Origin: Peptoniphilaceae bacterium | GTDB lineage: Bacteria; Bacillota; Clostridia; Tissierellales; Peptoniphilaceae | Direction of reading: 5' to 3' | Assembly: GCA_022779285.1 (NCBI GenBank) | Contig: JALFST010000002.1 | Span: 62,001 to 126,000, forward strand | Length of the DNA: 64,000 bases | Part shown: positions 1 through 8,200 of the stretch, piece after piece | Numbering within the stretch: the first letter of the stretch is position 1 | Layout: each line of letters opens with the position of its first letter | Made by a program: the position numbers and the translations under genes | The notes under the pieces: generated by a model | What the model saw: only the letters and a program-made list of their open reading frames with translations | What the model was told of the DNA's origin: nothing | Database searches by the model: none

Positions 1-378
1 GAGTCTTACGGATCGGGTATCAGGCGCGCAAAGGACGCACTGTTGGAAAACGGCTCTCCTGAGCTGAAGTTTTATCCGGATAATGAGGAAGATAACTATA
101 CCAACGCAGTTATGGAGATCAATGCGGAGTTTTTGAAAGAGTTTCATGGTAGCACTACCAAAGAAACTACCATGAAAACTACTACTAAAACTACCATGAA
201 ACAGGAAGAGATTATTAGGATCATTGCTGAAAATCCCCATATAAGTGCAAAAGAAATGGCAGAAAAACTAAATCTTACTGTTGATGGCGTGCGTTATCAT
301 TTAACCAAAATGAAAAAAGCTAAACTTATTAGATATGAAGGTTCAACAAAATTAGGCCAGTGGATCATTATGAAGTAG
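1..378 (+). CDS. C-terminal fragment of a winged-helix (AlbA_2/RecG-like) transcriptional regulator
   Basis: The reading frame is open from base 1 and stops at 376-378, so only the 3' end is present. The first residues (ESYGSGIRRAKDAL) match the YGSGI-R segment that typically ends the ATP-binding-like region of AlbA_2/divergent-AAA regulators. Next comes a Thr/Lys-rich low-complexity linker (about bases 150-200) and a winged helix-turn-helix (HISAKEMAEKLNLTVDGVRYHL) expected to bind DNA. The family is inferred from these two pieces; the target is unknown. Base composition is more AT-rich than the following genes, consistent with accessory DNA next to a tRNA gene. Confidence 0.6.
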   Translation, partial: ESYGSGIRRAKDALLENGSPELKFYPDNEEDNYTNAVMEINAEFLKEFHGSTTKETTMKTTTKTTMKQEEIIRIIAENPHISAKEMAEKLNLTVDGVRYHLTKMKKAKLIRYEGSTKLGQWIIMK

Positions 379-407
379 TGGTAAGTTTGCCATACACAGA
401 ACTAAAG

Positions 408-432
408 GGGGAGAGTAAAATCTCCCCGCTTT
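408..432 (+). terminator. Possible terminator after the regulator fragment
   Basis: A 7-bp stem (GGGGAGA/TCTCCCC) with a 6-nt loop lies 30 bases after the stop codon. The following tract (GCTTTGCG) is only weakly T-rich, so this is a modest candidate. Confidence 0.35.
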
Positions 433-490
433 GCGCTTCGGGCGGCCATTCACAGTTGTCTTGCCGCAAACAATATTTCAGGAAAATAAT

Positions 491-519
491 TTGCATGAAA
501 GTCGGAGTGGTGGTATACT
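491..519 (+). promoter_or_regulatory. Promoter of the tRNA-Arg gene
   Basis: TTGCAT (491-496) and TATACT (514-519) are separated by 17 bp, with an extended -10 TGG immediately before the -10. It lies 19 bases before the mature tRNA 5' end, as expected for a sigma-A type promoter of a stable RNA. Confidence 0.7.
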
Positions 520-537
520 ACATCTCACAACAGAAGT

Positions 538-611
538 GTGCCATTAGCTCAGCTGGATAGAGCGTCTGGCTACGGACCAGAAGGCCTGGGGTTCGAATCC
601 TCAATGGCACG
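538..611 (+). tRNA. tRNA-Arg (anticodon ACG)
   Basis: The sequence folds as a cloverleaf. The acceptor stem is GTGCCAT/ATGGCAC (538-544 with 604-610) with discriminator G611. The anticodon stem TCTGG/CCAGA frames the loop CTACGGA, giving anticodon ACG, which reads CGN arginine codons after A34-to-inosine editing. The T arm contains GTTCGAAT. The 3' CCA is not encoded. It has its own promoter and terminator, so it is a monocistronic unit. Confidence 0.95.
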
Positions 612-616
612 TGGAA

Positions 617-647
617 AAACCGCTTAGATTTCTAAGCGGTTTTTTTG
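617..647 (+). terminator. Rho-independent terminator of tRNA-Arg
   Basis: Stem CCGCTTAGA/TCTAAGCGG with a very short loop is followed by a run of T residues, starting a few bases after the tRNA 3' end. Confidence 0.85.
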
Positions 648-724
648 TTTGTATGTCCATGGGACAAAAGAAAGCATGTTTTTTGTAATAAACGTGAAAT
701 CGTTATCCGGGCAAGGCGGACTTC

Positions 725-753
725 TTGATGTAAAAAAGGGGATTGTATATAGT
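725..753 (+). promoter_or_regulatory. Putative promoter of pepD
   Basis: TTGATG (725-730) and TATAGT (748-753) are 17 bp apart, about 40 bases before the likely start codon. The match is good but unsupported by other evidence. Confidence 0.45.
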
Positions 754-792
754 AATATCAGGCAGCAAGCTGCAAAAGAAAGGGAGAAAACG

Positions 793-2208
793 ATGGCTGA
801 TTTTCATAAGGTTTTACAATATTTTAGTGAACTTTCTCAAATTCCCAGAGGGAGCGGAAATGAAAAACAAGTATCCGATTATCTTGTACAGTGGGGCAGG
901 GATCGCGGATTGGAAGCCCTTCAGGATGAAAAAAACAATGTGCTCATTCGACGTCCGGCCGCACCGGGCGGGGAAAATCGGCCGGGCATGATTTTCCAGG
1001 GACATATGGATATGGTTTGCGAAAAAACCGAAGAATCAACTCACGATTTTTTAACAGATCCCATTGAGCTGATCGTGGAGGACGGCGTGATGCGCGCAAA
1101 GGATACCACTCTGGGTGCGGATAACGGTGTCGGCGTCGCTATGGGAATGGCGCTTTTGGAGGAAGAGATTCCGGAAGCGCCGATGCTGGAGCTTCTTGTG
1201 ACAACGGATGAAGAGACCGGAATGAGCGGAGCGATCGCTCTTTCTCATGAATGGCTCCGGGGCAAGCAGCTGATCAATGTGGACTCGGAGGAAGAGGGAG
1301 TGCTTACCGCAGGATCAGCGGGAGGAATCACTTTCTTTATTGATCGGGAGCTCAAAAAACAGAATTCAAAGGGACAAAAAGCATACCGGTTAAACTTTTC
1401 AGGGCTTCTTGGAGGGCACTCGGGGCAGAATATTCATGAACCTCGCGGAAACATGGCAATCTTAATGCTTGAGCTGCTGACCCGTCTTTCCGGCAGCTGC
1501 ACATTACAGGTTCAGTCCATGGCGGCAGGAACCTTCGACAATGTGATTCCGGGAAGCGGCACAGCGGAAATTCAATCCGATGACCTGACGGAGGAAATCT
1601 GGAACACGTGCGTCGGCGAATGGAAAACGAAGCATCAGGATCTGCTTGGAGAACTGTCGGTGGAGAGGGCTCCTGTGGAAGCGGCGCCGGAGGTGTGGGA
1701 GGAATCGCTTTTCCGGGACTTGAGCATGATGCTGCACACCTTGCCCAATGGGGTGCATTCCATGGTTCCCGGCATGGAGCTGGTGGAGAGCTCCTCCAAT
1801 ATTGCGCTCATTCATGAACGAGAGGGAAAGCTGCACATTGAAATTTCCCTGCGAAGCTCGAATGAGGATCGTCTTGCGGAAATGCGAGACGAAATCGCTT
1901 CGATTTTGGATAATTGTCATATGCCGTATCGTATCGGCGCGGAGTATCCCAGCTGGATTTATACCGAGGAATCTCCCTTGCGGGAAAAAGCCGAGAAATT
2001 ATTCCTTGAGATCTATGGAAAACCCATTGAGACGATCGTGGTTCATGCAGGTCTCGAATGCGGCTGTATTTACGAAAAATATCCCGATATGGATATGATC
2101 TCGATAGGTCCGAACATTGAGGGAGCGCATTCACCAAACGAGCGCTTCGAGCTTGCATCGGGAGAAAGGGTTTTTGACTTCCTGGAGAAGCTCGTGCTTG
2201 CAAAATAA
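793..2208 (+). CDS. pepD: Aminoacyl-histidine dipeptidase (Xaa-His dipeptidase, M20 family)
   Basis: The product is a 471-residue cytoplasmic metallodipeptidase, expected to hydrolyse carnosine-like and other Xaa-His dipeptides and to feed amino-acid recycling. Metal-site motifs are intact: GHMDMVCE near residue 70, LGADNGVG near 107 (bridging Asp), TTDEETGMSG near 137 (catalytic and ligand Glu pair), and HAGLECG near 417. The GGHSGQNIH segment belongs to the lid/dimerisation region. The ATG at 793 is chosen because GGGAG lies just upstream and the conserved N terminus begins there; a longer in-frame extension to 649 has no such support. Length agrees with the family (about 480 residues). The downstream gene is a second peptidase of a different family. 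Confidence 0.9.
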   Translation: MADFHKVLQYFSELSQIPRGSGNEKQVSDYLVQWGRDRGLEALQDEKNNVLIRRPAAPGGENRPGMIFQGHMDMVCEKTEESTHDFLTDPIELIVEDGVMRAKDTTLGADNGVGVAMGMALLEEEIPEAPMLELLVTTDEETGMSGAIALSHEWLRGKQLINVDSEEEGVLTAGSAGGITFFIDRELKKQNSKGQKAYRLNFSGLLGGHSGQNIHEPRGNMAILMLELLTRLSGSCTLQVQSMAAGTFDNVIPGSGTAEIQSDDLTEEIWNTCVGEWKTKHQDLLGELSVERAPVEAAPEVWEESLFRDLSMMLHTLPNGVHSMVPGMELVESSSNIALIHEREGKLHIEISLRSSNEDRLAEMRDEIASILDNCHMPYRIGAEYPSWIYTEESPLREKAEKLFLEIYGKPIETIVVHAGLECGCIYEKYPDMDMISIGPNIEGAHSPNERFELASGERVFDFLEKLVLAK

Positions 2209-2278
2209 GGAAAGCTCTCAGAAAAAGAGCGGTTTCACTCACACGCTTCGCGTGGAAAACAAAATTACAGGAGGAAAA

Positions 2279-4789
2279 ATGAAACTGAAAAAAGGGATTG
2301 CGGCCGTTGCATTGGCGCTGGCAATCATCATGGGACTTCCCGGGGCGGCATTTGCCTGCACGGGAGTGATCGTCGGACCGGAGCTGACCGATGACGGAAG
2401 CTTCATCTTCGGACGTACCGAGGACTTGGAAACCAATCATAACAAGGCATATGTGATTCATCAGGCAGGCGAGCGTCAGCCGGGGGATATCATCAAGGAT
2501 GTTTCTTATGATGAAACGAATGGCTACACCTTTACGATGACAAAGCCTTCGTACCGTTATACCGCCGTAAATGACACGACGCCGGAATATGGAATTTTTG
2601 ATGAAGCGGGCTTCAATGAAAAGGGACTCATTGCGGATATGACCGTTTCCGCAAGCGCAAGCGACACGGTATTAAAGGCAGACCCTCTTAAGGACGGTTC
2701 GGATGGTCAACAGGTAGGAATTTCGGAAGCGATTCTTACAACGTTGGTGCTTTCCAATTGCGATACACCCGAAGGAGCAATTCGTTTCCTAGCGGAGCAG
2801 TATGCACAATGCGGTTCCGCGGAGGGCAATGCCTTCGTACTCGGAAGCGCAAGCGATGTATGGTATATGGAAGTGTACACAGGTCATCAATTCCTGGCGA
2901 TGCGCTATCCGCGGGATAAGTTTTCGGTGTTCCCCAATACCTTCTGGATCAATCAGGTGAAGCTGAGCAAGGGAGAAGAGACTCCGCATTATTATGTATC
3001 CGCTGATGGAAATTACATCTATTCGAAGGGCCTTTTTGATGTGCCGAAGGCGGCAGGCACACTGGTCGGCAGTGATTATATGACAGAGAATCCTTCCGCG
3101 GAGAAACCGGCTATACCGAAGGAAAGTCAAGCACCGGAGCCTGCACAGCCGGCGATGGCAACAGAGGAAAATACACAATCTCAGCCTGAAAAACCGGCTC
3201 CAGCTGAACCGGCCGAGCCGGCACCCGAAACGACTGCAGCGGCACCTGAAAAACCGGCTCCAGCTGAACCGGCCGAGCCGGCACCCGAAACGACCGCAGC
3301 GGCGCCTGAAAAACCGGCTCCGGCCGAGCCGATCGCACCGGCGCCCGAAAAGGCGGAACCGGCATCCGAACCGGCCGCACCTGCTGTGGAAAAGACAGAA
3401 ACGATCACAGGAGGCACGATCGATGTACGGGCCTCTTATGTGGGAGACGGCGTAGGCATTCGCAACTCCTCTCGTGCGGCATCAGGCATTTTGGTTTTGA
3501 ATCCGGCTGCCAATGTGAAGGTGGACGGTAAGGAATTTCCATTCCTGCAGGATGCGCCGAAGGGCTCAATCCGGTTGGAAACGGTCATGGCAATGACCAG
3601 AAATCGCTTTGAAAATATGGGAAATCTCCCCGGCGATGACACGGGAATTCCGGGATATTATCCGATCGGAAACCGAAATGTCATGGAAGCTCATATTTTC
3701 CGGATTCCTGAGAACGCAACCGATGAATTCCCGGGAATCCAATATATGACGTTGGGTTCCACGCTGACATCACCCTTCGTTCCTTATTATATGAATCAGA
3801 CAGACGGATATGCTCCGGCGATGAACACATCCAATGAATATACCGAGGATTCTGTATATTGGGTGGCAATGGATCTTCTTCACATGGTGGAAACCGATCG
3901 CGAGAAGTATCAGCCCATCGTCAATCGCTATCTGACGCCGGCTCAGCAGGAAATTCTGAAAAATACGAGTACCGTCGCGCAGACTGCGGAACAAAATACC
4001 GCATGGAACCGGAAGGCAGCAGAAACCGCATTTCAGGCAATGAAGCAGGCGCAGGCCGAGCTGAAGAAGCAGCTTCTGGCGGATGGATTCACGTCCAACT
4101 CCGAGCGCAATCGCAAGGCAAAGCTCCCTGCGGCCGCCATGCAATTCACGGTTCCGGCAGGTGTGACCGATACGGTTTGGAAGGTCGCCTATCAGGCGGA
4201 TACAAACGCTTTGAAAATCGTAGACGCCTATGGAAATCCCGTAAAGCTTCCGAAAAACACCAAATTTGTCGTGAATGTTGCAAAGGAATTTGCAGATGCC
4301 CATGCAGGGCTTTCCTTTCCGATTCCGAAAATTGCGGAGGAGATACAGGCAGACCGCGTGCTCTATACGCTGATGGATGAGAAAAAGGATCCGGAGCCGC
4401 CTGTAGAGGTCAAGACGATGGCGGATACCTACGAGCCGAAGGCCGGGGAAATCACGGTTAAGCAGGACGAAAAGATCAAGGCGGAAGAATTCATCGCGAA
4501 TCGCAAGGATCTGCCGGAGGGCACGAAATTTGTATTTTCTCCGAACGCGTCGGAATTTGCGGACACGAGGAAAATCGGAGACACCAAGGTGACCATTCAC
4601 GTGGAATATCCGGACGGATCCGTCGATGTGGCGGAGGCGATGCTGCATGTGGTGACAAAGGCTGTTCAGGCTCCGTCGGGCAATGCGCCGAAAACCGGAG
4701 ATTTCATGATGGCAGGATTTGTCATCGTCCTTGTGACCGCAGCGGCAGGATTGACGGCGCTTCGTAAAAACAGCCGAAATCCTCAATAA
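2279..4789 (+). CDS. Secreted, wall-anchored C69-family (PepD-type Ntn) dipeptidase with Pro-rich insert and Rib-like domain
   Basis: The product has 836 residues. Residues 1-26 are a signal peptide ending A-F-A, and Cys27 starts the C69 catalytic domain (CTGVIVG), whose mature N-terminal Cys is the nucleophile in this family. The catalytic domain appears interrupted between about residues 272 and 378 by a Pro/Ala/Glu-rich low-complexity segment with 20-residue repeats, then resumes (GTIDVRASYVGDG) and runs to roughly residue 620. A Rib/YPDG-like domain (about 718-791, with HVEYPDGS) precedes APKTGD (from residue 803), a hydrophobic segment and a basic tail: a sortase-type anchor with Ala instead of Leu. 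ATG 2279 follows AGGAGG by 4 nt. Likely role: extracellular dipeptide hydrolysis at the wall. The domain split is my reading of the sequence. Confidence 0.8.
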   Translation: MKLKKGIAAVALALAIIMGLPGAAFACTGVIVGPELTDDGSFIFGRTEDLETNHNKAYVIHQAGERQPGDIIKDVSYDETNGYTFTMTKPSYRYTAVNDTTPEYGIFDEAGFNEKGLIADMTVSASASDTVLKADPLKDGSDGQQVGISEAILTTLVLSNCDTPEGAIRFLAEQYAQCGSAEGNAFVLGSASDVWYMEVYTGHQFLAMRYPRDKFSVFPNTFWINQVKLSKGEETPHYYVSADGNYIYSKGLFDVPKAAGTLVGSDYMTENPSAEKPAIPKESQAPEPAQPAMATEENTQSQPEKPAPAEPAEPAPETTAAAPEKPAPAEPAEPAPETTAAAPEKPAPAEPIAPAPEKAEPASEPAAPAVEKTETITGGTIDVRASYVGDGVGIRNSSRAASGILVLNPAANVKVDGKEFPFLQDAPKGSIRLETVMAMTRNRFENMGNLPGDDTGIPGYYPIGNRNVMEAHIFRIPENATDEFPGIQYMTLGSTLTSPFVPYYMNQTDGYAPAMNTSNEYTEDSVYWVAMDLLHMVETDREKYQPIVNRYLTPAQQEILKNTSTVAQTAEQNTAWNRKAAETAFQAMKQAQAELKKQLLADGFTSNSERNRKAKLPAAAMQFTVPAGVTDTVWKVAYQADTNALKIVDAYGNPVKLPKNTKFVVNVAKEFADAHAGLSFPIPKIAEEIQADRVLYTLMDEKKDPEPPVEVKTMADTYEPKAGEITVKQDEKIKAEEFIANRKDLPEGTKFVFSPNASEFADTRKIGDTKVTIHVEYPDGSVDVAEAMLHVVTKAVQAPSGNAPKTGDFMMAGFVIVLVTAAAGLTALRKNSRNPQ
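3185..3354 (+). repeat. 60-bp tandem repeats encoding a Pro-rich spacer
   Basis: Two nearly identical 60-bp units (3185-3244 and 3245-3304) and a shorter, diverged third unit encode PEKPAPAEPAEPAPETTAAA-type repeats. The spacer lies inside the C69 peptidase gene. High identity suggests recent duplication and possible length variation among strains. Confidence 0.9.
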
Positions 4790-4862
4790 TTTATCGAATT
4801 TGTTTTGAACGGAACCCGGTGGCATCCGGCATTCATGTCGACGGGGAAAATTCAGCGGAATG

Positions 4863-4900
4863 AAATGCCCCCCAAAAGCCAGACTTTTGGGGGGCATTTT
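4863..4900. terminator. Strong symmetrical terminator after the C69 peptidase
   Basis: Perfect 16-bp arms (4863-4878 and 4884-4899) with a 5-nt loop; the stem contains six consecutive G-C pairs and is flanked by A and T tracts on either side, so it could work in both directions. Confidence 0.85.
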
Positions 4901-5028
4901 GGAAAGACGTTCTTTATTCAACTCCCAATCAAATCAGAGTGAAAAAATAGGGCTTTCGAAACAGATGCAGAGATAGAGAAAAAATAAGGCATCGAACAAG
5001 GTTTCAAACAGAAGCGACAGCACTCAAA

Positions 5029-5052
5029 GCAAACTGTTTAGCAAACTGTATA
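5029..5052 (+). repeat. Tandem 12-bp repeat upstream of the giant surface-protein promoter
   Basis: GCAAACTGTTTA (5029-5040) is followed directly by GCAAACTGTATA (5041-5052), 11 of 12 bases identical, ending 17 bases before the -35 element. It could be a pair of activator or repressor half-sites; no regulator is identified. Confidence 0.6.
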
Positions 5053-5069
5053 AAAAGGAGAGCAAAAAG

Positions 5070-5098
5070 TTGACTGAATCGCTTTTTTAGACTATATT
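5070..5098 (+). promoter_or_regulatory. Promoter of the 2301-residue surface protein
   Basis: TTGACT (5070-5075) and TATATT (5093-5098) are spaced by 17 bp, a near-consensus sigma-A promoter. It predicts an approximately 130-nt 5' leader before the start codon at 5233. Confidence 0.75.
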
Positions 5099-5109
5099 AC
5101 ATCTAAGTT

Positions 5110-5148
5110 ATTTTCTTAACTTCTTTGTAATAACATCGCTAAGAAAAT
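5110..5148 (+). other. Leader inverted repeat of the giant surface protein
   Basis: ATTTTCTTA (5110-5118) and TAAGAAAAT (5140-5148) form a perfect 9-bp inverted repeat near the 5' end of the predicted transcript. It could be an mRNA-stabilising stem-loop or an operator. The stem is AT-rich and no T-tract follows, so it is not a terminator. Confidence 0.4.
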
Positions 5149-5232
5149 TACGACAAGGAATGAGCACGAAAGGAGGCATTTGGTAGCAATTTCTAAATAG
5201 ACCTTGACAGATTTGAAAGGAAGGGAAAAAAG

Positions 5233-8200
5233 ATGAAGTTAAAGGTTGCAGGAAAAAAAGCCCTGGCAATCCTTCTGGCTTTCTTAATGGTTGTCGGAGT
5301 TCTGCCGCAAAGAACATATGCCGCTGAGGATTTGGCGGATTGGAACAACTCCGATACGAACCTTGAGAAGGTGGACTGGAAGCTGCCGGCGGGCACGAAA
5401 ATTGTGAATGCGGGGATGGCAGGCCCGGATCCGCTCACGAATGTCGGTTTTTCCTATTCCGGTCATTTTACGGATGACCAGGGAAGAACGGTCATTAAAG
5501 GCAAGTACACTCACTATCAATCGGTTACCTCGGCGGTATGGAAAAATATCGCATTCCGTTTTGATCAGGAACTGTACGGCATGATCGATTTCACCAGATC
5601 CTATATGATGAATAAGGATGAAAACGGTCGTAATCTCTTTACAAACGCCAGCTTTACCAGAGCCAATGAAAAAGTGGTGCCTTTCTACACGCAGGCATCC
5701 GGCGCTCAGAGAAGAGACTTTTTCTTTGTGCTGAAGCAGGGAGTGACCTGGAATGACGTTATGAAGAGCGGCGGCCATATCATTCAGGCAAGGATCTACA
5801 ATGATGACGGTACGACGGTATGGTCGAAGAGCTCATCCAATTCCAAAAATCCGGATACGCAAGTGAACTACAGTACCTATACGCACTCCTTTGCGGTTAC
5901 GGATTTGATCAACAACAGAGAGGGATTGGTATATTCCAATACCATGCCGGGTGCAGACTATATCAACTCGGTGGCGACAAGAACCGTCTTTTCGCCGGAG
6001 ACCGGAAAGCTTCGCGTGATCTATCAATATACGAAGCATTCGATGTATTCGAATACGGAGGCAAAATACAAAGCGTTTCGTCAGGCCTTTTCCACCGACT
6101 TTGCCAAATTCCTGAAAGAGGATGATCAGGGCTTGGTGGGCAAGGTATATATTCGCGACCATGCATTCAAGCCCTATGATGACGGAAGCAAATTCCTGCC
6201 GATCAAGAGAGAAGATCTCAATCTGACGCCGCAGGGTGCCAATTTTGTATTTGCGGATGCAAAATTCAATGTCGCGCAGAATCAGGACGGAACGGATGCC
6301 TACAAGGTCATTCGCGTCCCTGACGGAGAGGCTCGTAATTATTTCTTCTCCCAGTCGACCACAGGAAACCCTGTCGTGACCATCGTAGAGTACAATGTCG
6401 ACACGGACAAGATCCAAAGGGAAGGATTCGGAGCCGATGAGTCGGCAACGTCCTTTGCCGTGGATTCCGCATTCCTGCAGGACGAAAAGCCGGTCACCTA
6501 TTATGAATATACAACGACCGAGGAAATGAAGATTCCGGCGGAATCGAAAATTTACCTGGATTATGCGGGAAACAACAAGGAAGCAAATCGATTGAATGTT
6601 CTCTTCGGGGACAACAGAGCTTTGGATTTGTCGCTTTCCGAGCAAAATGGAACAATCGGCCTGATTAACCGGATGCAGTACACTCTGGATACGGGAATGA
6701 CCCTTGCACAAGGGACAAAGATCCAGCTCTTCAATCCGGAGGGCAATGTGGATGGCCAGAGCCAGATTACGATGAGAATCGAAACTCCGGTAAGAGCCTC
6801 GAACGGAAAAATCACGGGCTATCAGAAGATGTATACGATTACCGCTACGGCACTTCCGGGGACGATTCATCACAATGCCATTCTTCAAAGATCCGATGTG
6901 CTTTCCGCGGGCGTTATAAAGAAGACCCAGGAGCCGGTTATCGGGGAAATCTTCACGGATTCCACACATCTGGAAGGTATGGTCGCCAATCCGGATACCA
7001 TGCTGGAAGCAAAGTATGCCGGCGAAGGCGAAAACAAGCAGAAGCTGTTTGTCTATGAGGATGAAAGTCTGGTGCCGGAAGGACTTTCGGAGAATCAGAA
7101 ATATCAGCTTGACACGATAACAGACACTGTCGGCACACAGCAGGTTACAACAGCACTGTCCTCGCTCGAAAAAATCGGACAGGATATCTATGAGGGCTAT
7201 GCCTTCCAGACTACGGGCATTGACACAAAGCAGCAGCTCAAGAAGGATATGCCCATTCAATTCACCGCTACGAGAGTCAACGGTGTGACCTCCGATCCGG
7301 TAGTTGAGCAGGTACAGGCGAAGGTCACCTTCAATCTGAACGGCGGAACACTGCCTCTGAACACTTTATCCTATGAAGGCATCAAGATTCGGGATCCCAA
7401 GAACCCGGATCCTGTGGATAAGATGGATTATGAAACAGAGCGTCTCTCCGAGATGAGCCCGGTCGTCAGAATCGTTCCGCTCAATCAGGAATATAGTCAT
7501 GTTGTGGAGACCGGAGAGCCGAATCCCGCTTATACTCCCAACGGTTTTGAGGGAAACAACCTGAAGAAGGTGGATGGCGCTCTTGCGGATCATAACGGAC
7601 AGGCATTGACCGGAAATGCTCTGACGCTCAGAATGTTCCCCGGCCGGGAGCTCGTGGATGAACAGAAGACGCAGAACCCGAAAAAGGAAGGACTTGTATT
7701 TTATGGCTGGTCTACAAAACAGCTTTTTGAGACCGCCGGAAAATCCATTGCTGAGCAATGGGCAAGCCTGAAGGAAGCAAACACGCTTGAGGAAACGAAC
7801 AGCGATCAGGCGTACAAGTTCACGATCAATTCTCCTGTTGATGAAAACATGGAAGTATATGCCGTGTACGGTCCTCCGAGAGTGATTCTGCATGACAATG
7901 ACGGCGTAGATAACGAAGGTGAAAACAAAGACACCTTAGAGGTCAGCATCAACACAACGGACAAGAAGACAACCCTGCCCGTCGCCAGGACCTTCACAAA
8001 TGATGAAGAGGGCAAGGAAAATTGGCAAATCGTAGGCTGGTCAAAGGATCCGAAGGCAACGATGCCGGATAAAATCGGAGATACACCGGTTACCAGCGGC
8101 GCTCAGTTTACGAAGGATGAGCTGGACACTCTGAAGGATGAAAATGGAGAGATCAATCTCTATGCAGTCTGGAAGGGACCTGTTAAGATTCATGTCACCA

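Noticed and set aside
360..560. 66-codon ORF between the regulator fragment and the tRNA
   Set aside because: It overlaps a hairpin, the tRNA promoter and the first part of the tRNA, and has no ribosome site or protein-like composition.
2336..2362. Lipobox at Cys27 of the C69 peptidase
   Set aside because: Residues before Cys are A-F-A; Phe at -2 is atypical of lipoproteins, while A-F-A suits signal peptidase I, and a C-terminal wall anchor is present.
3770..4921. Long minus-strand ORF (383 codons) opposite the C69 peptidase
   Set aside because: It runs through a strong terminator and opposes a gene with clear domains; its Arg/His-rich translation is typical of a shadow frame.
5833..7260. 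475-codon minus-strand ORF inside the giant surface protein
   Set aside because: Antisense shadow caused by codon bias; no RBS, no recognisable motif.
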